The notes under the pieces are model-generated. The model saw only the letters and a program-made list of their open reading frames with translations. It did no database searches and was not told the origin of the DNA. The position numbers were made by a program, and so were the translations under genes. This document shows, piece after piece, positions 7,149 through 14,757 of a stretch of DNA of 44,056 nt (position 1 is the first letter of the stretch; each line of letters opens with the position of its first letter). The stretch lies in the NCBI RefSeq assembly GCF_018613155.1, contig NZ_JAGGQU010000019.1, forward strand, positions 1 through 44,056, given 5' to 3'. This DNA is from Bacillus sp. ISL-55. GTDB lineage: Bacteria; Bacillota; Bacilli; Bacillales; Cytobacillaceae.

Positions 7149-8363
7149 TTAATTATTCTCCGCTGCTTTTCTTAGCTCGAATTCAGCTTTGATATCTGTT
7201 AATAATTCCTGGTCTGTAATTAATTCAAAAGCTGTCAAAGCAAGTGCTTTTGCTCCTTTAAGCAAGGCTTCATCACCCTGAGGCGAAGCGGCTGCTTCAC
7301 GGAACGGAACAGTATGGGCAACAAGATTGTCCGGTCCAATTTTGATATAAGGATGAATGGTTGGCACGACTTGGCTAATATTACCGGTATCGGTTGAGCC
7401 AATTCCCTCCCTTTCATCAGTTGCAACTGACTCCCCAAGATCTTCGATAACATTTTTGAAAACTACATTATATCGATCATTCAACAGAAGATTATCAACT
7501 TCATTTTGGAAGGCTATTATATTCAGCTTAGCACCTGTTGCAAGGGCTGCTCCCTCAGCAACTGCCTTTACGCGCCGGGTAACCTCATTTAATCCACTCC
7601 GTGTTGCAGCACGAATGAAGAACCTTGCTTTTGCGTATTCAGGAATGATGTTCGGTGCATCGCCTCCATGGGTAATGATTCCGTGGATTCGGACGTCATC
7701 CGTCAACTGTTGTCTCAAGGCATTGATACCATTAAAGAGCTGAATCACCCCATCCAATGCATTAATACCTTCATGAGGCGATGCGGCTGCATGGGCTGGT
7801 TTGCCGATAAATTCAAAGTCGAGTGGATCAACAGCAAGGGAAGACGATGTCAATCTTGTTTGTCCTGAAGGGTGCAGCATTAATGCTGCATCGATTCCTT
7901 CAACAAGGCCATGCTTTACGAAGCTCCCTTTAGCACTTCCATTTGGTCCGCCCTCCTCGGCAGGCGTTCCAAATACGACTGCTTCACCGCCAGTTTCATT
8001 CAATACCTTGCTTAGCGCAATTGCAGCTGCGACACTGGTCGTGCCTATGATGTTATGTCCGCAGGCATGGCCAATCCCAGGCAAGGCATCGTACTCTGCA
8101 AGAAAGGCGATTGATGGTCCTGGTTTTCCGGACTTTTTGCGTGCAACAAAGGAGGTTTCGTGTCCCGCTACCGCTTTTTCAACTTCAAAACCTTCATCCT
8201 TTAAAATCTTGATTAGGCGGGCAGATGCGAAAAATTCCTCATTGCCGATTTCCGGTCTTTCATGGATTTCATGGCTAGTTGATAAGTACAGCTCCTTATT
8301 AAGCTCAACGTTACCTATAATAGTTTCTTTTAACTCGTTAATTGCTTTTACTGATGTTGACAT
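7149..8363 (-). CDS. M20-family metallo-amidohydrolase (N-acyl amino acid deacylase-like)
   Basis: This 404-aa enzyme belongs to the M20 peptidase/aminoacylase superfamily, which cleaves N-acyl or amide bonds with a dinuclear metal site. Visible ligand motifs are GHACGHN (Cys101, His103), TPAEEGG (Glu136, Glu137) and LMLHPS (His164), with a late His in the NLVAHTVPF segment. The central dimerisation domain lies around residues 190-300. The AAGGAGG ribosome binding site is ideal. It is the last gene after metN-metI-metQ on the same strand. By analogy with Bacillus systems that import and deacylate sulfur compounds, I infer that it releases methionine or cysteine from an N-acylated derivative. 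The substrate is not visible in the sequence. Its terminator follows directly. Confidence 0.85.
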   Translation of the reverse strand: MSTSVKAINELKETIIGNVELNKELYLSTSHEIHERPEIGNEEFFASARLIKILKDEGFEVEKAVAGHETSFVARKKSGKPGPSIAFLAEYDALPGIGHACGHNIIGTTSVAAAIALSKVLNETGGEAVVFGTPAEEGGPNGSAKGSFVKHGLVEGIDAALMLHPSGQTRLTSSSLAVDPLDFEFIGKPAHAAASPHEGINALDGVIQLFNGINALRQQLTDDVRIHGIITHGGDAPNIIPEYAKARFFIRAATRSGLNEVTRRVKAVAEGAALATGAKLNIIAFQNEVDNLLLNDRYNVVFKNVIEDLGESVATDEREGIGSTDTGNISQVVPTIHPYIKIGPDNLVAHTVPFREAAASPQGDEALLKGAKALALTAFELITDQELLTDIKAEFELRKAAENN

Positions 8364-8403
8364 CCTGAATCCTCCTTAATTTTTAAAAAAATGGATGGAA
8401 GGG

Positions 8404-8440
8404 GGGGCAGTTTCCACCCTTAAAAGCTGATACTTGCCCC
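8404..8440 (-). promoter_or_regulatory. Hairpin between metQ and the amidohydrolase gene
   Basis: On the minus strand GGGGCAAGT pairs with ACTGCCCC (one bulged A). The next T-run is about 15 nt away, so this looks like an mRNA-stability or partial-termination element inside the 137-nt gap. Confidence 0.4.
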
Positions 8441-8500
8441 ACCGTGCAAATTCTTTAGATCTACAAAACCACCTTGTTGTCACGGAAATGCCGATGCTGA

Positions 8501-9337
8501 TTACCAACCAATATTGCTAAGCGGCACAAAGGTAGGAAGTGTATTACCTTTATATTCCTTCTCGATGAACTCCTTTGTGTCATCCTGCTGGTAAAGTTCA
8601 GCTAATCTTTTCAAAGTTTTATTGTCTTTGTCTTCTTCCCGCACAGCGATGATGTTGATGTATGGAGTGGCAGTTGCACTCTCAAGGAAGATGGCGTCTT
8701 TCTTTGGTGTAAGTCCTGCGTCTACTGCGATACCATTATTGATGATGGATGCAGCGACATCTGGCAGTACCCTCGGAGTTTGGCCGGCAACAAGCGTCAC
8801 AAATTCAAGGTTCTTGGGATTTTCCACGATTTTATCAAGGGAGCCAATACCATCGAAGCCGTCCTCAAGCTTGATCAAACCAGCTTCCTGGAGTAAAAGA
8901 AGTCCTCTTCCCATATTCGTAGCTTCATTTGCAAGGGCAATCTTCCCGCCTTCAGGAATATCTTTAACGTCTTTGTATTTATCAGAGTATAGACCCATTG
9001 GTGCAATCAGTGTGGTTGCGATTGGTACAAGGTCAAGATTATGCTCCTTGATAAAAGCATCAAAATAGGAAACGGTCTGGAATGAGTTTGCATCTAATTC
9101 ACCTTCAGCAAGCGCAAGGTTCGGCTGGACATAATCCGAGAATGTGACAATTTCGACGTCAATTCCTTCTTTCTCAGCTTTTTTAGCAACAAAATCCCAG
9201 ACTCGGTGATCTGTTCCGCTGACCCCAAGCTTTACTTTGACAGTTTCTCCGCCTTTCGCGGATGATGAAGAACTGGAACATGCGGTGCTGATTAATGCCA
9301 GACTAAGTACGATCAATGCTAGTAAAAGTTTTTTCAT
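8501..9337 (-). CDS. metQ: Methionine ABC transporter substrate-binding lipoprotein
   Basis: This 278-aa NlpA/MetQ-family lipoprotein captures methionine (or a relative such as methionine sulfoxide) outside the membrane for the MetNI importer. It has a lipobox ending at Cys20 (ALISTAC) followed by a serine-rich linker, then the NlpA domain with LGVSGTDHRVWDFV near residue 37 and FQTVSYFDAF near residue 83. Length is typical. The AGGAGG ribosome binding site overlaps the gap after metI, whose stop is only 16 nt upstream. It is therefore translated from the same S-box-controlled message. Confidence 0.94.
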   Translation of the reverse strand: MKKLLLALIVLSLALISTACSSSSSSAKGGETVKVKLGVSGTDHRVWDFVAKKAEKEGIDVEIVTFSDYVQPNLALAEGELDANSFQTVSYFDAFIKEHNLDLVPIATTLIAPMGLYSDKYKDVKDIPEGGKIALANEATNMGRGLLLLQEAGLIKLEDGFDGIGSLDKIVENPKNLEFVTLVAGQTPRVLPDVAASIINNGIAVDAGLTPKKDAIFLESATATPYINIIAVREEDKDNKTLKRLAELYQQDDTKEFIEKEYKGNTLPTFVPLSNIGW

Positions 9338-9353
9338 TTTATTTTCCTCCTGG

Positions 9354-10004
9354 TTATCTTCTTCTGATTTTTTTAGCTGTTATATTTCCAAGTGATTGCA
9401 AACCCTGTACCATGACAATCAAAATGCCTACTGTGATGAACATTGTCTGAGTATCAAAACGCTGATAGCCATATGTAATTGCCAGGTCACCCAGTCCGCC
9501 GCCGCCGATTGCCCCGGCCATTGCCGATGCACCGATCAGTCCGACGGTTGCGATCGTGAAAGCAAGAATCAGTGAACTCATCGCTTCTGGAAGAATGAAT
9601 TTGAAAACAATCTGCCAGGGAGTGGCACCCATTGATTCGGCTGCTTCAATAACTCCGGGATCGACTTCCAACAAAGAATTCTCTACCAATCTTGCAATAT
9701 ACGGACCTGCATAGAAGACAAGCGGGACAACAGCCGCAGCTGTACCAATCGATGTGCCAACAATCAACCGGGTCAGCGGGATGATTGCGACCAGCAGGAT
9801 AATGAATGGCACTGAGCGAAAGACGTTGATGACGCTATTTAGTACATTGAAGACAGGGGTGCTTTCAAGCAAATGGCCCTTCCTGGTGACGACAAGCGCA
9901 ATACCAAGCGGCACTCCAAGGACTGCTGAAAAAAGCAGGGAGAAGGCAACCATTTGCAGTGTTTCAATTAAGGCCTGGATGATTTGTTCTGAATTAACTA
10001 GCAT
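9354..10004 (-). CDS. metI: Methionine ABC transporter permease
   Basis: This 216-aa inner-membrane protein forms the methionine channel as a dimer. It has five to six hydrophobic segments and the permease EAA loop (EAAESMGATPWQIVFKFILP, residues ~140-159), which docks on the ATPase. Length fits MetI. Its ATG lies inside the end of metN (11-nt overlap), implying translational coupling, and its ribosome binding site AAGGAAGTG is within metN. Confidence 0.95.
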   Translation of the reverse strand: MLVNSEQIIQALIETLQMVAFSLLFSAVLGVPLGIALVVTRKGHLLESTPVFNVLNSVINVFRSVPFIILLVAIIPLTRLIVGTSIGTAAAVVPLVFYAGPYIARLVENSLLEVDPGVIEAAESMGATPWQIVFKFILPEAMSSLILAFTIATVGLIGASAMAGAIGGGGLGDLAITYGYQRFDTQTMFITVGILIVMVQGLQSLGNITAKKIRRR

Positions 10005-11025
10005 GTGCTGTCACTTCCTTTATGTTGACTTTTTGCTGGCCGATAAAATTAAGGGCCCTCAATATTTCTTTATCACTGCCCTGGAACTCGACAATCAGAT
10101 TTCCGAAAGGAATTCCCTGCAGTTCAGTAATATTGCCGAACAGAACATTGACATGGATATCAAACTTTTTTGACAGCTGAGACAGCAGAGGCTCGCCAGC
10201 TGCTTCACCGACGAAGTTGATCCGGAATACCTTTTGCAGCCCTGAATGGCCCTCAATGATTTTGCGGACTGAATCGGGAATATTGTCATTCATGATGGTG
10301 CTGACGAAATTCCTGGCTGTAACTGTTTTAGGAGCAGAAAAGACTTCAAAGACAGACCCTTCCTCAATGATTCTTCCTTCCTCGATAACTGCCACCCGGT
10401 CACATATTTCCCTGATAACGGACATTTCGTGGGTAATAATCAAAATCGTGATGTTGTACTCCATGTTGATTTTTTTTAAAAGCTGAAGAATCGAACTAGT
10501 AGTCTGCGGATCCAGCGCTGATGTCGCTTCATCGCAAAGCAGGATTTTAGGCTGGGTTGCCAGTGCACGGGCAATACCAATCCGCTGTTTTTGGCCGCCT
10601 GAAAGCTGGTCCGGATAATTATTTGCCTTATCAGCGAGACCGACAAAGTCGAGGAGCTGATAAACCCGCTCTTTGATTTTCGCCTTCGGAAGCTTACCTA
10701 GAACTAGTGGCATCGCGACATTTTCAAATACTGTCTTGGAGTTTAAGAGATTGAAATGCTGGAACACCATTCCAATATTCCTTTTCACTTCCCGTACTTC
10801 TTTTACAGCAAGGGAAGTCATGTCGCAGCCATCAACAATCACCCGGCCAGATGTCGGCTGTTCCAACAGATTCACACAGCGGATCAGTGAGCTTTTACCA
10901 GCACCGCTAAATCCAATGACTCCAAATATTTCTCCTTCTTTGATTTCCAGATCAATTCCATTCAGTGCCGCTACCTTATTTCCGCGGCTTTCATACACTT
11001 TCTCCACTCTCTCAAACGTAATCAA
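9994..11025 (-). CDS. metN: Methionine ABC transporter ATP-binding protein
   Basis: This 343-aa ATPase has Walker A (GFSGAGKSS, residues 38-46), the ABC signature LSGGQKQRIG, Walker B ending CDEATSALD, and a switch histidine in IITHEMS. A C-terminal NIL domain from about residue 265 senses methionine and inhibits transport (known for this family). I start at a TTG because a perfect AAAGGAGG ribosome binding site lies 7 nt before it. The reading frame stays open further upstream, but that would run through the riboswitch terminator and aptamer. First gene of metNIQ, controlled by two SAM-I riboswitches. Confidence 0.95.
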   Translation of the reverse strand: MITFERVEKVYESRGNKVAALNGIDLEIKEGEIFGVIGFSGAGKSSLIRCVNLLEQPTSGRVIVDGCDMTSLAVKEVREVKRNIGMVFQHFNLLNSKTVFENVAMPLVLGKLPKAKIKERVYQLLDFVGLADKANNYPDQLSGGQKQRIGIARALATQPKILLCDEATSALDPQTTSSILQLLKKINMEYNITILIITHEMSVIREICDRVAVIEEGRIIEEGSVFEVFSAPKTVTARNFVSTIMNDNIPDSVRKIIEGHSGLQKVFRINFVGEAAGEPLLSQLSKKFDIHVNVLFGNITELQGIPFGNLIVEFQGSDKEILRALNFIGQQKVNIKEVTAHAS

Positions 11026-11049
11026 CTGATTTCCTCCTTTATAAATGCA

Positions 11050-11083
11050 TAAAAAAAACCTCTTCCTGGAAACAGGAAGAGGG
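11050..11083 (-). terminator. Terminator of SAM riboswitch B
   Basis: On the minus strand, a 10-bp stem (CCTCTTCCTG / CAGGAAGAGG) with a GAAA/TTTC loop is followed by eight T's, just before the metN ribosome binding site. This is the off-state hairpin of the gene-proximal riboswitch. Confidence 0.9.
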
Positions 11084-11113
11084 TATGCCGCAACAAATGC
11101 TGGACAATGTCTC

Positions 11114-11218
11114 TTCTTATCTCCCAAGCTATTGCTTGCTGGAATTGGCACAGTTCTCCAAAAGGAGTCCGCTGCCGAGGCTTCATAGGGCCAGTCCCTC
11201 TGCCTCTCTTGATAAGAA
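11114..11218 (-). ncRNA. SAM-I (S-box) riboswitch, gene-proximal copy B
   Basis: It has the canonical S-box core: AGAGAGGCAGAGGGACTGGC, then CCTATGAAGCCTCGGCAGC, and a closing P1 helix TTCTTATC / GATAAGAA (8 bp). When S-adenosylmethionine binds, P1 is stabilised and the downstream terminator forms. Without it, part of the P1 3' strand (GAAGAG) can pair with the terminator. It regulates metNIQ and probably the amidohydrolase gene. It is preceded by a second complete copy. Confidence 0.95.
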
Positions 11219-11250
11219 AGTCGATATGAAATTGTTTAAGGGGATATTTT

Positions 11251-11285
11251 GAAAAACAAAAAGTCCCCTTCAGAAAGAAGAGGAC
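11251..11285 (-). terminator. Terminator of SAM riboswitch A
   Basis: The stem GTCCTCTTC / GAAGGGGAC (9 bp including one G-U) with a 5-nt loop is followed by a T-rich tract on the minus strand. Its 5' arm CCTCTTCTT is fully complementary to AAGAAGAGG at the end of aptamer A, so an antiterminator is possible. Confidence 0.88.
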
Positions 11286-11306
11286 ATTAAATGAAAAGTC
11301 GGCCTC

Positions 11307-11410
11307 TTCTTATCTGTCAAGCGCATGCTTGCTGGATTTGGCACAGTCCTCCAAAGGAGTCCGCTGCCGAGGTGTCATAGGGCCAGTCCCTCAACCTCTC
11401 TTGATAAGAA
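11307..11410 (-). ncRNA. SAM-I (S-box) riboswitch, promoter-proximal copy A
   Basis: A second complete S-box aptamer lies 192 bp upstream of copy B and is nearly identical through the core (GAGGGACTGGCCCTATGACA, CCTCGGCAGCGGACTCC) and P1 (TTCTTATC / GATAAGAA). It has its own terminator and antiterminator. The arrangement looks like a tandem duplication of a whole aptamer plus expression platform. Confidence 0.95.
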
Positions 11411-11443
11411 GTAACGAATATTGAATTGTAAATCTTGTTTATT

Positions 11444-11472
11444 ACTTTACTGCGTCATAGAAAGAGTGTCAA
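11444..11472 (-). promoter_or_regulatory. Sigma-A-type promoter of the metNIQ operon
   Basis: On the minus strand a perfect TTGACA is followed after 17 nt by TAAAGT. Transcription would begin about 27 nt before aptamer A, so both riboswitches lie in the leader. Confidence 0.75.
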
Positions 11473-11551
11473 TCATTTTGTGGATTTTTTCTTTAGTAAA
11501 ACGAAAAATAGGAATTTAGTATGAAATGCCAAGAGATAGGTGAAAAAATAA

Positions 11552-11575
11552 AAACCCTTGCAGCAGCAAGGGTTT
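11552..11575 (-). terminator. Terminator after map
   Basis: A perfect 10-bp stem AAACCCTTGC / GCAAGGGTTT with a 4-nt loop; the minus-strand T-run follows. It separates map from the met promoter. Confidence 0.85.
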
Positions 11576-11594
11576 CAAACGAGAAAAGGGAGCT

Positions 11595-12365
<771 letters not shown>

Positions 12366-12490
12366 TTAAAAAGCCTACGATTAGATTATCCTTTTTGAGT
12401 ACGAAAATCCAACCTTGAGTTTTATGGACCATTAAAAAGGACTGGTTGCCTGTTTTTATAAGTTCCCCAACTAAAACTTTATCCACTTCT

Positions 12491-12505
12491 ATGAAAACGA
12501 TAACA
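12491..12505 (+). promoter_or_regulatory. CcpA cre site upstream of the glucan importer genes
   Basis: ATGAAAACGATAACA matches the Bacillus cre consensus WTGNAANCGNWNNCW at every defined position. It lies ~145 nt before the first permease gene. Carbon catabolite repression of the glucan importer is inferred. No convincing -35/-10 pair could be assigned around it. Confidence 0.65.
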
Positions 12506-12575
12506 ACATGATGGTATCAATATTTTGTTCTATAAACCTAAAACTAAAAAAATGGTACCATAAGCAAAATTCGAT

Positions 12576-12603
12576 GGCTTATAAATGTAAGCCCTTTTTT
12601 TTA
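12576..12603 (+). terminator. Attenuator-like hairpin in the importer leader
   Basis: GGCTTA / TAAGCC with a 6-nt loop is followed by an eight-T run, only ~45 nt before the first permease gene. The upstream gene is on the other strand, so this terminator lies in the operon's own leader. A TAAGC at 12561-12565 could compete for GCTTA, suggesting an antiterminator, but this is inference. Confidence 0.5.
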
Positions 12604-12648
12604 TGATAAAGGTACAAGAAAGACAACAGCAACTAAGGTGGTGAAGAA

Positions 12649-13635
12649 ATGGAAGTCAAGATTCAACAGCCAGTCGAACAACCAGTCAGTGACACCATAA
12701 TGGTAGAGCCTACAAAAAAAGAAAAATTTAAAAAAATTAAAAAGACAATCATTTCTCAAAAGTATTTGCAAGTGATGGCCCTTCTCGGTGTAGTTTGGAT
12801 GTTCGTCTTCAACTATATTCCTATGTACGGGTTAATCATCGCATTTAAGGAATACAGCATCATCAAGACAATCTCAGAAGCACCTTGGGTAGGCTTGATG
12901 CAGTTTAAGGAATTCCTGCAGGATGAGAATTTCTGGATCGTCCTGAAAAACACTCTCGGAATCAGCTTGATTAAATTAATTATCGGGTTCCCGCTTCCAA
13001 TTATATTTGCTCTTTTGCTTAATGAACTTACATCAATGAAGCTTAAGAAAGCGGTTCAAACAATTTCTTACTTGCCGCACTTCATTTCATGGGTTGTACT
13101 TGGAGGGATTTTGACAACATGGCTCGCAGATATCGGGGTCTTAAACGATATTTTGCTAGGTTTAGGGTTGATCAGTGAACGTACGAATTTCCTTGCTTCA
13201 CCTGATAACTTCTGGGCAATCGTCATTCTCTCGGATATATGGAAAGAACTTGGATGGTCAGCAATCATTTATCTTGCAGCAATTGCTGGTGTATCTCCAG
13301 AACTATACGAATCGTCTACGATTGACGGAGCAAATCGCTTCCAAAAGATGTGGCATGTCACATTGCCGTCAATTCGCCCGACAATCACAATTCTTTTTAT
13401 CCTTGCTGTAAGCGGTGTCTTAAATTCAAACTTCGACCAGATCTTGATTCTGCGTAACTCGTTGAATGAAAGCGCCAGTAATGTAATTGATATTTATGTC
13501 TACCAGATGGGTCTGCAAAATGCCCGCTACTCATATGCAACAGCAGTCGGTTTATTGAAAGCAATCATTGCCTTTATCCTGCTCCTGTCTGCTAACAAGA
13601 TTGTCAAGAAACTGAATGGAACATCTTTATTCTAA
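12649..13635 (+). CDS. Carbohydrate ABC transporter permease, LplB-like
   Basis: This 328-aa CUT1 importer permease has six hydrophobic segments after a ~40-residue Lys-rich cytoplasmic N-terminus. The EAA-type loop (ESSTIDGANRFQKMWHVTLP, near residues 224-243) contacts the ATPase. Length and the long N-terminus fit the LplB/YteP group, which usually work with the LplC/YtcP group (next gene, 12 nt away). The context of glucanases indicates import of beta-glucan oligosaccharides. No ATPase gene is in the window; in Bacillus such importers share MsmX, so that is presumed here. The ribosome binding site is AAGGTGGTGA. Confidence 0.9.
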   Translation: MEVKIQQPVEQPVSDTIMVEPTKKEKFKKIKKTIISQKYLQVMALLGVVWMFVFNYIPMYGLIIAFKEYSIIKTISEAPWVGLMQFKEFLQDENFWIVLKNTLGISLIKLIIGFPLPIIFALLLNELTSMKLKKAVQTISYLPHFISWVVLGGILTTWLADIGVLNDILLGLGLISERTNFLASPDNFWAIVILSDIWKELGWSAIIYLAAIAGVSPELYESSTIDGANRFQKMWHVTLPSIRPTITILFILAVSGVLNSNFDQILILRNSLNESASNVIDIYVYQMGLQNARYSYATAVGLLKAIIAFILLLSANKIVKKLNGTSLF

Positions 13636-13647
13636 GGGGGTGAGGTT

Positions 13648-14547
13648 GTGTTTAAACTTTTTAAACGGAACCGGCGAACAACAAGCGAGTACATCTTTGA
13701 CAACATTAACATTCTCATCATGCTCTTTATATGTGCCATAACGATCTACCCAATCTGGTATGTTCTCGTCAATTCACTGAATGACGGTGTTGATGCTATG
13801 AGAGGCGGAATTTACTGGTGGCCTCGAGAGTTTACATTTGAAAACTACAAGGCTGTGTTTCAAACACCAGGTATTGTCACATCCTTTGGCGTAACAATTG
13901 CCAAAACGGTTATCGGAACAATCACACACGTATTCTTTACAGCGATGGTTGCTTATGCCATTTCAAGACGTGACCTTTACGGCAGGAATTTCTACATGCT
14001 GGTCGGTGTCATCACAATGTTTTTCAGCGGTGGATTGATTCCTTACTTCCTATTGATCAGGGATCTTGGATTGTTTGATAACTTCCTTGTATATATCATT
14101 CCAACAATGTTTAACTTCTTCCATCTAATCATCTTTGTATCATTCTTCAGGGAATTGCCAACTTCTCTTGAAGAAGCAGCAAAAATAGATGGAGCGAATG
14201 ACTTTATGATTTTTATCAAAGTAATCATCCCGCTCTCAATGCCGGTTATTGCAACAATCGCATTGTTCCAGGGAGTATACCAGTGGAACGACTACTTTGC
14301 CGGAGTTATCTTTGTAAATAATCCCGACCTGCAGCCAATCCAGACGTATTTATACAAGGTGGTTGCTGAGTCCAGCTCAAATCAGATGATGACGAATGCA
14401 GCAGGATCGATTGCCACGAAGACGGTAACATCCCAGTCTATCAAACTGGCAACGATGGTTGTAACAACACTTCCAATCATGTTAGTCTATCCATTCCTGC
14501 AAAAGTACTTTGTAAAAGGAATGCTGATTGGATCAGTAAAAGGTTGA
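13648..14547 (+). CDS. Carbohydrate ABC transporter permease, LplC/YtcP-like
   Basis: This 299-aa partner permease has six hydrophobic segments. Its EAA loop reads EEAAKIDGANDFMIFIKVIIP, around residues 175-195. It begins with GTG behind a GGGGGTGAGG ribosome binding site. The C-terminus KGMLIGSVKG is characteristic of this subfamily. It forms the importer channel with the preceding LplB-like protein, and the binding protein is encoded ~210 nt downstream after two hairpins. Confidence 0.92.
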   Translation: MFKLFKRNRRTTSEYIFDNINILIMLFICAITIYPIWYVLVNSLNDGVDAMRGGIYWWPREFTFENYKAVFQTPGIVTSFGVTIAKTVIGTITHVFFTAMVAYAISRRDLYGRNFYMLVGVITMFFSGGLIPYFLLIRDLGLFDNFLVYIIPTMFNFFHLIIFVSFFRELPTSLEEAAKIDGANDFMIFIKVIIPLSMPVIATIALFQGVYQWNDYFAGVIFVNNPDLQPIQTYLYKVVAESSSNQMMTNAAGSIATKTVTSQSIKLATMVVTTLPIMLVYPFLQKYFVKGMLIGSVKG

Positions 14548-14561
14548 TCTATTAAACTTCG

Positions 14562-14594
14562 ATTTAAATTTTTCTTCACTGAAGAAATTTAAAT
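14562..14594 (+). promoter_or_regulatory. Hairpin after the permease genes
   Basis: ATTTAAATTTTTCTTC pairs with GAAGAAATTTAAAT (two unpaired T's) around a tight loop. No T-run follows. A likely mRNA 3'-end stabiliser or processing element. Confidence 0.5.
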
Positions 14595-14655
14595 AACCCA
14601 GGCTTCATTATTGAATGACGTGCTTTATTCATGAAGGATACCCCCTTCTGACCTT

Positions 14656-14690
14656 GGGAAAGGCTGGTACTTAAGAAAAAAGCCTTTCCC
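14656..14690 (+). promoter_or_regulatory. Second hairpin before the binding-protein gene
   Basis: A perfect 10-bp stem GGGAAAGGCT / AGCCTTTCCC with a 15-nt loop. Only a weak CTCTTT follows, so termination would be partial. It may set unequal amounts of permease and binding protein. Confidence 0.5.
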
Positions 14691-14757
14691 GCTCTTTAAA
14701 AGCAGTGTACATTTAGTAATGTGGCCCAAAATAACACAAAAGAGAGAGGGTCAAAAA

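Noticed and set aside
7357-8379. Long plus-strand ORFs opposite the amidohydrolase gene
   Set aside because: Shadows of the minus-strand coding frame, whose catalytic motifs are intact.
11026-11151. N-terminal extension of MetN by 42 residues
   Set aside because: It would be translated from the riboswitch aptamer and terminator, while an ideal ribosome binding site precedes the TTG at 11025.
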